DNA of 64,000 nucleotides from Chloroflexota bacterium. Its GTDB lineage: Bacteria > Chloroflexota > Anaerolineae > B4-G1. Under the pieces are notes generated by a model. It was not told the origin of the DNA. It ran no database searches and saw only the letters and a program-made list of their open reading frames with translations. Of the stretch, positions 18,634 through 30,200 are shown in pieces. The stretch is taken from the NCBI GenBank assembly GCA_024232355.1, contig JAAEPW010000183.1:4735-68734 (forward strand), in the 5' to 3' direction. A program made the position numbers and the translations under genes. Position 1 is the stretch's first letter, and each line of letters opens with the position of its first letter.

Positions 18634-19314
18634 TTACCGAGCAACAGCTTTTACCGTCTCTCGCATACGGATTATCACGCCAAAAATCAGTCCCAGCGTC
18701 GGAATATAGAACGCGCCAAATGGGATCATGATAGACTCTTGCCCCATCGTATAGACCAGCACGGTGAAAACCACGAATAGCACGGCCTGTACCACGATCC
18801 ACACCCGCAGCGTGCGCAAGAATCCGCCGTTTGTGCTTTGCTTGCGAGCCGTTCGATCGAGCAGGATAAAGAACAGCGCGCAAAACAAAAACTCGGCCGG
18901 CATCATCAGATTGCTCCACCACATGGGCGGGGTGACGTTTCCCCACAGGTTCACCCACAAGGGAATGGGCCACAGGATTTCAACCCCGTTGAACCAGAGC
19001 AACAGGTCGAGCAGGATGTGCATCAATATGCCGATGCCCAACCCCAATCCCAGGTTGCCCCAGCGGGGCTGTTTGGCGGTCCACGCGACGACGTAAAAGG
19101 CGAGTATGACGATGGCGACGGTAAAGAGGCTGTGGGTAAAGGTGCGGTGCAACCCCTCGCTGGACTGTCCGGTAAGCGTAGCAACGGCTACAGCCAAATA
19201 GTCGGCGTCGGGCAGCATGTTGCCGAGGGCGATGCCCAGCATCAGCCACTCTCGCTTTGGCGTCCACTTGCGGACTGCCATACCAACTATACTATGAATT
19301 CCTGCTTGTGGCAT
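18634..19314 (-). CDS. Membrane-bound metal-dependent hydrolase (YdjM/DUF457-like)
   Basis: AGGAGG lies 7 nt before the ATG. The 226 residues carry the family pattern: LGNMLPDADYL, then HRTFTHSLF (HxxxH), then GILMHILLDLL on successive helices. These supply the conserved Asp and His ligands. Five or six transmembrane segments are visible. Members of this family are annotated as inner-membrane metal-dependent hydrolases, but the substrate is not well established. It is separated by about 190 bases from the gene upstream and may be transcribed separately. Confidence 0.82.
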   Translation of the reverse strand: MPQAGIHSIVGMAVRKWTPKREWLMLGIALGNMLPDADYLAVAVATLTGQSSEGLHRTFTHSLFTVAIVILAFYVVAWTAKQPRWGNLGLGLGIGILMHILLDLLLWFNGVEILWPIPLWVNLWGNVTPPMWWSNLMMPAEFLFCALFFILLDRTARKQSTNGGFLRTLRVWIVVQAVLFVVFTVLVYTMGQESIMIPFGAFYIPTLGLIFGVIIRMRETVKAVAR

Positions 19315-19382
19315 CAGAGACCTCCTCCCAGTATTCTATTACGAGACAATTGATCAAAAGTTGCTAAAAGATGTTGTTTTCT

Positions 19383-19449
19383 TGCCATGAATTTCACGAA
19401 TGAATGAGGGTGTGGTGCAAAGCGGCAAAATCAGTGAGAATTCGTGGCA
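19383..19449. repeat. Dispersed hairpin repeat (GCCACGAATT type), copy 1
   Basis: TGCCATGAATTTCAC on the left is matched by the reverse complement of the right arm, TGCCACGAATTCTCAC. A second copy with the same arm sequence is at 63737-63803. The 19315-19505 gap holds nothing else I can identify. Confidence 0.7.
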
Positions 19450-19505
19450 TAAAAAAGGCCCGATAACAAGTGTATTATATCCAAGAGACAAAATCGAACA
19501 ACTAT

Positions 19506-20477
19506 TCATTCTTGAAATGTAATCTCGGATACAACTGCCAGATGGTCCAAGATGAGGTTCGATACTACCTGATAGCTCTTGAATTCCATTTCATGCGAAA
19601 TCATAATCCAATCATAGCGACTGTCCCTTGGTGGATAGGTCACGTGGTCCGGTGACTCGGGTTCGTAGGCCTTGAGGTGCAATTCCCGTGCCAGCTTGCG
19701 TAAAGCCGAGTCCGGTGTGAACCAGTCACAATTAAAGTCACCCATCACGATGAGGGGATTTTCGCGCTGTGAGAGGGTTTGAACGATCTCATCAACCTGT
19801 TCGTCGCGCACGGACGGTCTGGACCAATCTAGATGAACCGAGACAATATCAACGGCTATTCGGCTATCGCCGGGCCATTCCACGGTGGCGAGGATAAAGC
19901 CCTTGGGTGAGGATGGAGGTGTTGGGGAAAAAGTGACCGAGAGCGGCGCGTCCAGGGGCAGATTGGACAGAATCGCCGTGCCATTGGTCAGCCAGGGAGC
20001 CTGCGCGTGTTCGCCCAAGACGGCATATTGGAACGACGAATCCTCAGCCAAGCGCTGCACGTGATTCAAGTTGCCACTCCAGATCGAAGGGCCATCCGCC
20101 TCCTGAAGCGCGACGATATCCGGCTCGATCTGGCGCAAGGCGGCGGCAACGTCTTTGAGGTTGGCCTCGATGGTCGAGCCACTCTGGAATATCTGATGCA
20201 GCCCGTCTTTTCTGCCGTGGGCGACGTTGAGCGTCATCACCCGTAAAGAGAATTTGTTCTGCCCACGTTGGTGTAGCGAGTAAGCCCCTGTGAATGGGAA
20301 CACTAGGACCTCTGGATGGGCATCCTTGGCTCCGACCAGCACGGCGGTGTGAAGATAAGCCAGAAAGACTCCGGCTAACGTGGCGTACAAGCCGATTGTG
20401 GTTAGTCGTTTCATCCACCGGTTGCGAATGGTTGGTTTGGCCTTTGCAATGATTCCAGTTCCGGATAATTTTGACAT
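19506..20477 (-). CDS. Endonuclease/exonuclease/phosphatase (EEP) family protein, membrane-anchored
   Basis: After a cytoplasmic N-terminus and one transmembrane helix (about residues 28-50) comes a complete EEP domain. Its motifs are LNVAHG (Asn), ALQEADG (metal-binding Glu), VSVHLDW, MGDFNCDW (DxN), YDWIMIS and LDHLAVVSEI (the final Asp-His pair). All catalytic residues are therefore present. Substrates in the family range from nucleic acids to phospholipids and inositol phosphates. A position outside the membrane fits a phospholipid or extracellular DNA target, but that is inference. It lies 27 nt after the PrsW-like gene. Confidence 0.88.
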   Translation of the reverse strand: MSKLSGTGIIAKAKPTIRNRWMKRLTTIGLYATLAGVFLAYLHTAVLVGAKDAHPEVLVFPFTGAYSLHQRGQNKFSLRVMTLNVAHGRKDGLHQIFQSGSTIEANLKDVAAALRQIEPDIVALQEADGPSIWSGNLNHVQRLAEDSSFQYAVLGEHAQAPWLTNGTAILSNLPLDAPLSVTFSPTPPSSPKGFILATVEWPGDSRIAVDIVSVHLDWSRPSVRDEQVDEIVQTLSQRENPLIVMGDFNCDWFTPDSALRKLARELHLKAYEPESPDHVTYPPRDSRYDWIMISHEMEFKSYQVVSNLILDHLAVVSEITFQE

Positions 20478-20504
20478 TTTCTTACTCTGGCTCTCAATAC
20501 CTCT

Positions 20505-21797
20505 CTACGGCACTTGCATAAGAATAACCGCCCGAATCTGCTCCCACGCTGGTCCCAGGGCGGCCCCGATGGGAACGATCACCAGCGCGCTCACCAACGC
20601 CCATACAGCCAGCGCGCGGGGCGATACTTCCGGCAGTGGAGCCGCCTCAGCAGCGACTTGATCCACCGGGACAGCCAAATCCCGCACGATCTTGCGCAGC
20701 AGCCACCACAACCCGGACGAGAAGGCAATCAAGAACACAATCAACGATACACTGATGGCCTGCCCGTTGAAATCCAACCGGACGCCGCCGTACAGGCTGA
20801 TGCCGGTGAAATAGGTAAAGAGGCTAAATCCGCCGTTCCAGAGCGTATGCAAACCTACCGAGATCAGGTAGGCGCGTGCCAGTCGGCCAAACCACCCTGG
20901 CGGACGTCCCCTGGCGCGGAACAATGCCAGGGCGATGATGCCGGTACCCAGCGGATGCAGTACCGATCCAAAGCCGCGCAGCAGCGTGATGCCGCCCCAT
21001 GCCCAGCCGTTCCATTGGGCATACAACCCCTCGTACAGCATATTCTCCAGGATGGCAAATCCAGCCCCCGATGCCAGCCCGACGAAGAACGCCTGACGTT
21101 CGGATTTGAGGCGATGCACCATCAATCCCGGCCCCAACGCTTTGGCAAATTCTTCTGGGATAGGGGCTTGTATCGCGGTGAAAAAGATAAAGAACAGGAC
21201 ATCGGGTGAGAACAAAAAGTTGGGGACGCGCCAAAAATAGTACAGAGCGTCGGCCAATGGTTCAATCAATAGATAGACCAAAAGAGGCAGCACCGATCCG
21301 AGCAAGATCGTGACCATGATAGACAGCGTGCTGCCAGAGACGAGCGATAGCGCACCCTGCCGCCAGGTGGCGGGCCAATTCAAATGGCGTCCCGCCCAGG
21401 CCAGCACAGCAACTGTGGGCAGCGCGGCCCCCAACAAAAATAGCGGTGGGAAGAAAAGCTCCTCGACCACGTGAAAATTGAGCAGCACGTTGCCCAATCC
21501 CAGCACCACCGCGAAAACGATCCAAAAGAGATAGAACGGCGGCAGCTTGAGCACACTCGATGGCCGGTTGAAAACGGAACCCAATCCATGATAGACCGCC
21601 AGCCCGCCGCCCACCAAGCCGAGAAATATCGCCGCCATCTGTCCTAACTGAGGCGTAAGGATATCTTCCATCACAGTGGTGAACGGCAGCCCAAAGTAGC
21701 CAATAGCCGCCGCCACGCCGCTGAACAGCAGTATTCCGCCAGCAATCAGGACCACATAGGCCCAGAATTTACTTGGTTTCGGTCTGGTTATAGTCAT
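20505..21797 (-). CDS. PrsW-family intramembrane glutamic protease-like protein
   Basis: GAGGAGGT precedes the ATG. The 430 residues contain about 10 transmembrane helices. The family signature is present: PIPEEFAKALGP (the double Glu), FAILENMLYEG (Glu-Asn) and GSVLHPLGTGI (His). These residues form the metal-free or metal-linked active site proposed for PrsW and related CPBP proteases. PrsW is known for site-1 cleavage of anti-sigma factors in Bacillus; the substrate here is unknown. An anti-sigma gene exists in this window at 42.3-46.0 kb, but there is no direct link. It starts 10 nt after the preceding gene of the same operon. Confidence 0.85.
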   Translation of the reverse strand: MTITRPKPSKFWAYVVLIAGGILLFSGVAAAIGYFGLPFTTVMEDILTPQLGQMAAIFLGLVGGGLAVYHGLGSVFNRPSSVLKLPPFYLFWIVFAVVLGLGNVLLNFHVVEELFFPPLFLLGAALPTVAVLAWAGRHLNWPATWRQGALSLVSGSTLSIMVTILLGSVLPLLVYLLIEPLADALYYFWRVPNFLFSPDVLFFIFFTAIQAPIPEEFAKALGPGLMVHRLKSERQAFFVGLASGAGFAILENMLYEGLYAQWNGWAWGGITLLRGFGSVLHPLGTGIIALALFRARGRPPGWFGRLARAYLISVGLHTLWNGGFSLFTYFTGISLYGGVRLDFNGQAISVSLIVFLIAFSSGLWWLLRKIVRDLAVPVDQVAAEAAPLPEVSPRALAVWALVSALVIVPIGAALGPAWEQIRAVILMQVP

Positions 21798-21807
21798 GAT
21801 TACCTCC

Positions 21808-22590
21808 TCAAAAGGTCTCCACTTGCTCCAATTTCTCCAATTCGACCAGCGCCTGGCGGCGCAGGTCGGGCGGACCGGTGCGAAACGCTGCCAGAAAACA
21901 ATCGATGGCCTCGGTCTGTTTGTCTGTGTGCAATAGGCTCAAGCCTTTCTTGAATGCCGCGTTCGGATCGGCGGATGCTTTTGGTGATAAATGAGCAGCT
22001 GGGAGCGGCGTCGCTGGCGCTGGAGCACCGACTGTTTCCGGCAATGTCGCCACCTCAACCTCTGGCTTGGTCACGGTCGGTTCCACTCTCGTTGGGGCAA
22101 CCGGCGTGGGTGCGTCAGTGACGGGGATGGCGGCAACGCCTGCCGGCAGCGCCCACGAACGAGGCAACTTGGCTCCCTCGCCTTTCCACCGCATCAGCCA
22201 ACAATCGCCACGCTTGATCTGCTGCAGGCCCCATACAGTTCCCCACACCCAGAGAAAGCCGCTCACAATGATCCAGAGACACGTGGCCGACCCCTCGGAC
22301 AAGCCGACAAAGAACAAAGCAGAGAGAACACGCATCCCGGCAAGTATAAAGGCTTGTTGGGTATGCCGGCGCGCATAGAGAGACGGCGAGTTAAAACCGA
22401 AAAGGAGAACGAGGTGAGCCAATGCGGGCAACAGGACGGCCAACACATAGCTCCAATCGGTCGCTGCATAGAACAAGATATCTACAATTATCAAGCCAAA
22501 GATCATCCACGGTACAGTGAGAAACACCGACCAACGCAGCCAGTGATACACCCAGCGGATGCTTTGCTCTGATTTGGTCTTTTCTACCAT
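21808..22590 (-). CDS. Unknown membrane protein with C-terminal helical (TPR-like) repeat
   Basis: The 260 residues hold four hydrophobic helices in the first 125 positions. A low-complexity Pro/Val/Thr linker follows (about 150-205). The short C-terminal segment DPNAAFKKGLSLLHTDKQTE resembles one TPR unit. The N-terminal helices recall DUF4870-type membrane proteins, but I do not recognise a family with confidence. It is the first gene after the structured element at 22632-22708 and runs into the PrsW-like gene. Confidence 0.7.
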   Translation of the reverse strand: MVEKTKSEQSIRWVYHWLRWSVFLTVPWMIFGLIIVDILFYAATDWSYVLAVLLPALAHLVLLFGFNSPSLYARRHTQQAFILAGMRVLSALFFVGLSEGSATCLWIIVSGFLWVWGTVWGLQQIKRGDCWLMRWKGEGAKLPRSWALPAGVAAIPVTDAPTPVAPTRVEPTVTKPEVEVATLPETVGAPAPATPLPAAHLSPKASADPNAAFKKGLSLLHTDKQTEAIDCFLAAFRTGPPDLRRQALVELEKLEQVETF

Positions 22591-22631
22591 AAGCCTTGCT
22601 CCCAGATTTCTACTTTTTTGAAATCACTGCC

Positions 22632-22708
22632 GCCGGGCGCTAAACCGCCCGGCTCAAAGCTCAACCCTCCTTCGGAGGCTTTGGTAGCCCGCGCAGCGGG
22701 GTTTAGCT
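22632..22708. repeat. Branched palindromic element in intergenic gap
   Basis: The element holds an exact 8-bp hairpin GCCGGGCG-CTAAAC-CGCCCGGC (22632-22653), a second one CCTCC-TTC-GGAGG (22666-22678), and outer arms GCTAAACC and GGTTTAGC that can close the whole into a branched structure. It lies between the metallophosphoesterase stop and the next start, so it could stop or attenuate transcription. Unlike an intrinsic terminator, it has no U-tract. Confidence 0.7.
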
Positions 22709-22733
22709 TTGGGTCAAACATACCATTGGTAAA

Positions 22734-23576
22734 CTACATCCCAACCAACGTGATCTCTGTGATTTCGGGTGGACAATTGAATCGCACCGGCTCGTTCGTC
22801 ACCCCAATGCCCCGGTTCGTGTACTGCCACATATCGTTGACCCGGTACAATCCCTGGTCATACTTCCACGCCATGTAGGGCAAGAGGATTGCGCCCACAC
22901 GCGGCAGTCGAATTTGACCTCCGTGACTATGCCCCGAAAGTTGCAACGACACCCGGCCATCCTGGGAAAACGTGTCGGCCAAATCCGGCTCGTGCGCCAG
23001 CAGGACCACCGGTGCCCCGTTCGGCAGGTCTGTTAAAGCGGCGTCCAAATCTGGGTGACCGCTCCAACCGTCGTCCACACCCGCCAGATAGAGTGTGTCT
23101 TGTCCAACCGTCAGCGGCAGACCTTGATTTTCCAATATCGGCAGACCCTCTGCGGCAAAGGCGCTCTTGATGGCGTCCAAGTCCGTCCATATCTCGTGAT
23201 TTCCAATGATCGAAAAGACCCCGTGACGGGCGTCGAGCTTTGCCAGGGCCGGTGCCAGGTCGAAAACGGCCTCGGCCTCGTGCCACACGTAATCTCCGGT
23301 CAAGACGACCAGGTCTGGCTTGAGGTCATTGGCGATGGCGACCGCCCGTTCCACCAGATCGAGCTGGGTCAGTGGGTACAAGTGAAAGTCGGTGAGTTGG
23401 ACAATGGTGAACCCCTCCAACACCGATTTCAGATTCCGGATGGGGACCTGGACCCGTTCGATCACCAGTTGATCCGATTCGTTGTGCAGGTACAAGTAGG
23501 TGGAAGAAGTAGCGGCACAGCCCAACGTCGCTGCTGCGCCAAGTGCCAGAAACTTGCGTCTGCTTATTTTTGTCAT
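22734..23576 (-). CDS. Exported metallophosphoesterase (YkuE-like)
   Basis: The ATG at 23576 (MTKISRRKFLALGAAATLG) is chosen for the GGAAG 6 nt upstream and for the twin-arginine signal SRRKFL that it creates. The calcineurin-like motifs are complete: TDFHLYP (DxH), LTGDYVW (GD), GNHE, LLAHEPD and SGHSHGGQ (GHxH). Metal-dependent phosphoesterases of this type with Tat signals act outside the membrane on phospholipid-like substrates; the substrate here is inferred only. The start lies 2 nt after the stop of the gene above, so the two are coupled. Confidence 0.9.
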   Translation of the reverse strand: MTKISRRKFLALGAAATLGCAATSSTYLYLHNESDQLVIERVQVPIRNLKSVLEGFTIVQLTDFHLYPLTQLDLVERAVAIANDLKPDLVVLTGDYVWHEAEAVFDLAPALAKLDARHGVFSIIGNHEIWTDLDAIKSAFAAEGLPILENQGLPLTVGQDTLYLAGVDDGWSGHPDLDAALTDLPNGAPVVLLAHEPDLADTFSQDGRVSLQLSGHSHGGQIRLPRVGAILLPYMAWKYDQGLYRVNDMWQYTNRGIGVTNEPVRFNCPPEITEITLVGM

Positions 23577-23578
23577 AG

Positions 23579-24214
23579 TTACTTCCATGTCTCCAATATA
23601 TCCCGCCATTCCTGCGCGCGGGTGATGATGCGCTCACGCCGCCGCTCGACGAGCGCAGCCACGATCACCATCAGTAAACCAACGCCAAGCATAATGAACC
23701 AACGATTCACCTCGTACACACGGACCAGCACCACGATTTGCACCACGACGTTGAGCACGCTGGCCGCCAGGCCGATAAAGAACGGCGCTTTTGCCCGGCG
23801 CGATGCCCCCCACCCGATCACGATCAATCCCTCAACGACAAACAGCCCAAAATAGCGCAAACCCTGCGCGCCATCGAGTGATTGGATGAACGTGATGAGC
23901 AACAGCAGAGCCAAGCCAAAACTCTCCACGATGGTGGCGAACGGGCCGCGCCCCTGGCGACGTTCCAGATAGCCCACGCCGGTGAAATACAGACCAATCG
24001 GGATGGCGTACCACTGCGGCTGTCTGACACCCCACGTAATGAGCCCCAATACCCAAGCCGACTCTAGCATCGCCGTTCCGAGATAGCCCAAACGATAGCG
24101 ACGATCACGGCAAGCGATGACGAGACAGAACGCCCCGGCCAAGGCCAGAGTAATCGCAAGTGCAGTGATGACAACAGCCACAGCAGTCATTTGCGTCAAT
24201 GTCTTTGTCACCAT
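23579..24214 (-). CDS. Stand-alone copy of the C-terminal end of the giant membrane protein
   Basis: The ATG at 24214 (MVTKTLTQMTAVAV) follows GGGGG and sits only 2 nt after the stop of the 2541-residue gene. The frame stays open much further upstream, but that part lies antiphase inside the giant gene and is not translated. The 211 residues have about six transmembrane helices. Most residues match the last ~215 of the giant protein, with shared words QPQWYAIP, GLYFTGVGYLERR, FATIVESFGLA, FIQSLDGAQG and PFFIGLAASVLNVV. It is clearly a tandem 3'-end duplication that kept an intact frame. Function is unknown. Confidence 0.85.
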   Translation of the reverse strand: MVTKTLTQMTAVAVVITALAITLALAGAFCLVIACRDRRYRLGYLGTAMLESAWVLGLITWGVRQPQWYAIPIGLYFTGVGYLERRQGRGPFATIVESFGLALLLLITFIQSLDGAQGLRYFGLFVVEGLIVIGWGASRRAKAPFFIGLAASVLNVVVQIVVLVRVYEVNRWFIMLGVGLLMVIVAALVERRRERIITRAQEWRDILETWK

Positions 24215-24216
24215 TC

Positions 24217-27200
24217 TTACCCCCAAGTCTCCAGCGTATCCCGCCATTCCTGCGTGCGGGCAATGATCTGCCCACGCTTTCGCTCGCCCCATGCGGCGAC
24301 GGCCAACAGCATCAGGCCGACGCCCAGGACGATGAACCAGCGATTGATATCGTACACTTGGACCAGCACCACGATTTGCGCCACGACGTTGAGCACGCTG
24401 GCTGCCAAGCCGATAAAGAACGGCATTTTGAGCCGCTGCGTGGCCCCCCACCCAATCACGATCAACCCCTCGCCGAGCAGCAGCACGAAATAGGGGAATC
24501 CTTGCGCGCCGTCGAGCGATTGGATAAACGAGGTCACTAACAGCACGGCCAGCCCAAAGCTCTCCACGATAGTGGCAAACACACCACGCTTCCGGCGGCG
24601 TTCGAGATAGCCCACGCCGGTGAAATAGAGACCAGCGGGGATAGCGTACCACTGCGGCTGGCTTACATCCTGGTCGATGAGCATCAGTGCCCACGCCAGT
24701 TGCAGCATCGCCATCCCCAGATAGCCCAGATAGTGACGGTGCCCGCGGTAGGCGATGGCGAGGTAGAGCGATCCGGCAAAGGCCAGCGCGAACGCGAACG
24801 CGGTGGTATACGAAGCGACGAATGGCAAAGTTGCGACAACGGCCACGGCGGTCAAGAACATCGCCACGTTGGTCAGTGGTTTGCTCCAGATGGTAAAGGC
24901 GGCCTTTTTGGTATATTCTGTGATCAGTGCGACGAAATACAGCCCGAAGCCGATCCCTCCGACCCAGGCGAACGTATCGGCAAAGGGGAACGATGCCCAG
25001 CCCAACCGGTAGCCCACGCCGAGCAGGAAAAGGCCTAGCGCGCCATACACCAGCGTGGTATCCAGCCACAGCATTGCGAACAATCCTAACAAAAGCGCGT
25101 TCCCGGCGGCGAGGATGATGCCCGTCTCAAAACTGAGCAGTGCGAGCGTTTGCCAGATGACCAGGTCGAGCGCGGCAAAGATAAAGAGCGGCTGCGCCCA
25201 CGAGGGCGTGACGAGATGACCCAAGAAAGGCAAGTTCCCAAAATCCAGCTTGTATCGCTCCAGCTTGAAAATCCATTTGCCCGTGCGAGACCGGCGTGCG
25301 ACCGGAAAGAGCAAGCTGAGCGCGTACCCCATCAGGGCCGTGATCCACGTCATCCCCAGGAACGGCAAGGTGATATAGTACTTGGGGTTCCCGGAGGGAT
25401 CGATGGCAAAGTACGTGGCCAGCGCCAGGTGCGCCGTCAGCAGACCCGGATACAACCAGGCGGGGTAGCGGAAAAGGACGGCAGAGACCGTGTATATGGC
25501 CGCGCCCGCCGCCAGGGCCATCGTGAACGCCCGCATATCGCCTTGCGAGAGAACCATCATACTCACGCTCATCCCGTAGGCCAGCAGGTAGAACGGCATC
25601 GCCGGGTGAGTGAGGGCGGCGATGAACGTGCGCAGGTTTTTGATACCCAGCGGTTTCCTTTGAAAACCCAGCCGTCCCAACCCGATGTAGGCGACGATGA
25701 GAGGCAGCCAGCCCAGCCCATACCAGCGCGGCTCCAACGATGTGAGCGTCATGCCGAGATAGTACGGCACTGCCGCCAACCACGCGGCGGGGTAGAGAAA
25801 GACCGCTTCACGAAAAGCCCAGGCCGAGAGAGCGTACAGCACCACGCCCGCCGAATAGATATTGATCGCCAAGTACTCGTCGCTGGTGCTGGCAGCGGCC
25901 AGGGCGATTGCGCTCAGGATGTAACCGGGCGCATAGAACGGCAGCGCAAAGCGGGAAACCAAGCCCTTGCGACCCCAGTCGAACAAGCGCCCAATTCCAA
26001 AGTATACAAACGCCAATGCCATCAGCGTGCCGCTCACCCACGGCGCGGTGAGGGATTCGTTGTGATGCAGGGTGAGCAACGCAATGGCCGGGACGAGGAC
26101 GTTGGCAAGATATAGCCAGAACGGTTGTCGAAAGATATAGGCCGAGACCGCATAGACCACCACGTCGAGGGCGAGCACATAGATCGTCAGTGCCAGGTCG
26201 TCGTAGGTTATCATTGCGCCGAGGGCGGTGAGAGCATAGCCCGCGCTGTAGAGGGGCCAGGTGTACTCGGATTTGACGCGGCGGGCCGCCAGCCCAAAGG
26301 CGATATAGATCGGTGCGGACAGGGCCAGGGCCAACCCACGCCAGGCCAGGGGCACTTGATTATGTGTCAAGAGTTGGGTCAGCCAGACCGGGAAAGCGTA
26401 GGCGGCGAAAAAGAGAAAGACCGTGCGCACCGCGCGTCGTGCCACCGTGCCCGGTTTGCGCCAAAAGAGTCCGATGAGATCATCAAATGAGCGGTGTTGC
26501 TTGTAGTGCACCAGCACTTGCGAGATCAATGCCAACCCGATGGCTGCGGCCAGGGTATAGACGTTGACGAGACGGTCCCTTGCAGACCAGGCGAGGGCAA
26601 AACCAGCCAGGGTGTAGGCCACAAGATACGGACCGTGCGCGTAGCGTACTTTTCTCTCCCGGTCCAGCACGAATCCGATCACGAGCAGCACCGCCGCCCA
26701 CCCAGTCCATATCCAGGCAAATCGTGGGTGGGAAACCTGCGTGAATGCAGCCCGGTCGTAGACGATCCAGGCCAGGGTGTAGGGAAACACGCTCAACCAG
26801 GACGCCACGTGGGCGAAAAAGCGCCGCCGAAGCGCCCACGCCGAGGCCGCGTAAAAGGTCACGGCCAATGCCTGCAACAAGATAACGGCCAGCCCACGCG
26901 GTGCCTCTGGTGGGAGATGAGATCTGCCACTGAAAAAGTATACAGTGAGCGGCACGCTGATGACCAATCCGACGATGGTATAGAACTGGGCAGCGGTGTG
27001 GAACGGCCAGGCATACGTGCGCATGGCGCCAGATGTGCGTTCGGCACGCCGCAGCAAAACCGCCAATCCGAGAAAGAGCAAGGCGGGCACGCCAAAACCC
27101 AGCCAGACAAACTCGTCCGCAAACGTAATAGTCTCGACGGCGTTCAGTTGGCGCAGCAAGAGCACGCACCAGATCGGGAACGGCCACGCCGCCAGCCACA

Positions 27201-30200
27201 AGAACGCGCCGCGCACCGCCGAACGTGCCGTGCTCTGCTTTTTTCCAAAGAACGCGGCCATCAACTCGTCCCAGGTCCGATGTTGGTTAACGTGTACCAG
27301 CACTGCCGACCAGACAGCGGCAAGGATACCGAGGCCCAGTGTCCACAGCAATACGCCACGATCGAACACCATCTCTTGTACCGCAAGGGCAGACGTCCAC
27401 ACAATCGCAAACACGGCGAGGGCATAGCCGCCGAGGTATGGCCCGTGTGAGTAACGGACTTTGGCACGGTCCAACAGCACGCCCGTCAGCAAATGCACCA
27501 GGCTCAACACCGACCAAACGATGCCGTACTGCGGAAAGGTCAACGGCTGGCCGAAAATGGCCGCGCCATAGGTGATAAAGAACAATGTCACTGGGAAGAA
27601 ACTCAACGCCGTGGTCACGTATGTGAAAAAGCGCGAGCGCAGTACCCGGGCCGAGGCCGCGTAAAAGATGATCGCCAGCGCTTGCAGCATGATAAAGGCT
27701 AGAGCACTCAGTTCCTCGTCGGGGAGACGATACCGTCCGCCGAGGAAACGCGCGGTGAGCGACGCACTGATGAACAAACCCAGGGCAGTGTAGAATTGGG
27801 CAGAGGTGTGGAACGGCCAGGAATATGTTCGCTCAGCACGTCGCAACCAGACAGCCAACCCAAGGAACAGCAAGGCGGATGCGCTCAAGCCCAACCATGC
27901 GAATTCTCCAATGACGTTTAGTTGACGCAGCAAGAGCACGCACCAGATCGGAAACGACCACGCCGCCAGCCACAGGAACGCGCCCCGTGCCACCGAACGC
28001 GCCGTGCTCTGCTTTTGCCCAAAGAGGTCGGCCATCAGGTCATCCCAGGTGCGGTGCCGGTTAAAGTGTACGAGGATCGCCGACCAGACAGCCGCAAGGA
28101 TGCCGAGGCCCAACGTCCACAACAACATAGTATAGTCGGGCAATGTCTCCTGCATCGCAAGCGCAAATGCCCATACAATCGCGAACGCGCCGAGGGCATA
28201 GCCGCCGAGGTATGGCCCGTGCGCGTACTGGACTTTGGCACGGTCCAGCAGCACGCCCGCCAGCAGGTGTGCCCAGCCCAGCACCGACCAGACGATTCCG
28301 TACTGGGGCAGTGTCAGGGGTTGGCCGAAAATGACCTCGCCGTAGCCGACAAAGAACAATGTCACCGGGAAAAAGACCAGCCACGGTTCAAAGTGGAGCG
28401 GCCAGCGGCTGTAATAGAGCCGCGCCGCGAGCATTGTCAGACCAACGGCCAGCGACTGGGCCAGGATGATGGGGAAAAAGTTTTCGACCGGTCTGTCAGT
28501 GAACGCCGCCACTGTTCCGCTCGCTGTGAGCAGCAGGCCGAGGGTGCAAAGGGCTATGGTTCCCATTCCCAGGGGCCAGCGGAAGGTGAGGAACCACGCT
28601 TTCTCTTTGGCTAACGCAATGACGCGCTCGGCCAGCATATATGCCACGGCCAGCCCCACCCAGGCGGTGGCGTCGTATTCGGGGGGGATGTGCAGGAGTG
28701 TGAGCGTCTGGCCAAAGGCGATGGCAAAGGTCAGTGCGCCCACCCACGCAAAGGGAGGCTGCCGGAAACGGTAGGCGCCAAAGACCTGCAAGCCGGTCAC
28801 GATCAGGGGAACCACGACGCCTACCATTGGCAAGTCTGGCCGGTACGCGCCCAAGCGCCCCATCAGGGAGGTCAATAACGCATAGGCCGACAGTCCGTAT
28901 CCCACGATGTAAACGGGCAGCGAGAGCTTGCGCTCTTGCTTGTCGAGCCAGACGCCCAACGGTATGTACGCCAGGCTCACTAACAGTGCATAGGCTAACG
29001 AATGCGCGTGCGAGGGCAGTGACGTGCGTCCCAAGGAAAGATCAAAAGGCCAGATGAACAGCAACGCGGCTGCGGCCGTCTCTAGGACGCGACGGTACAC
29101 AGACGCCAGTGCAGCCAGCACGCCGACGACGATGTACAAGGTGATCAACTGCGCCCAAGTATCACTCCAAGCGGCCAGCACACCGATGACCGCCAGCGGA
29201 TAGGCATAGGTATGGAATGGCAGGCGATATTCTACTTTGCGCTGGGACAATAATTGCCCCAGGCCAACGTAGGCCAGCGCGAGACCCGCCAGCGCCACGC
29301 CCAACCAGGGCCGATCGCCCTCCGCAGCAGACCAGAACACCGTCAGCCACACCGGTGCCAATAGGCCCACAGGCCAGAGGAAAATTGCGCGCTCGATCTG
29401 GTTTGGCAGCCACGTCACCCAGTTGGAGAGTGCCGGGTGTCGGCCGCTATCGTGTACCACTGCCGAGACGATATAGACGATGATCACGCCTCCCAGCGCG
29501 ACCAAGGTCGGTACGCTGATCGTTGTCAGGCCATAAGTAAAGATCAGCCCGCACAGTCCGAAAAGCACCAAGAGAGCGAGAATGTGCGCCCACATGTTGA
29601 GCCACCGGCCATACTCGTCCGCCGCGCGAAGGATCACCGCGATTCCTAGGTATGCCAGGGCCAATCCTGCCCAAGCGCTCATCAACCACGCACCCCAATA
29701 CGCCACGGCCAAGTCGTCCAGCCATTGCGCGACGGCAAACGTGAACGGCGCGACGAACAATCCAGCAGCCAAGAGCACCAGGACCGGGCGGCGGAAGAGG
29801 TAGGCGCACGCCGCGAGGACGAATGCCGCCAGCGTGAGGGCGATGACACCGGCCCACAGATCGGACGGCAGCGTCCCGAACCCGACCAGCACCGCAACCG
29901 ACACCATCCCAAAGCCAACCAAGTACGCCGCCGCGAGATAGCCGCGCCTTTGTTTCCAGCCTTTGTCGAGTTGCGTTCCCATCCACCGTCCGGCGAGGAT
30001 GTAGAAAAACCCCACCACAGCCGCGATCGAGGCGTACCATTCGATGGGCAAATCCACAGCTATGAGCGCAAAGAGCACCGCACCGACCGAACTCCACACT
30101 GTGGCGTGGGCAGCGATGGTCGCCGGGAAACGCCACGCCAGCAAGCCGTAACTGAGCGTCGCCAGGAAAAACGCCGCCATTTGCCCAAACGCCGCGTCTC

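Noticed and set aside
24215..25069. N-terminal extension of the 211-residue gene
   Set aside because: This part overlaps the giant gene in another frame, gives Arg/Gly-rich nonsense, and a good start exists at 24214.
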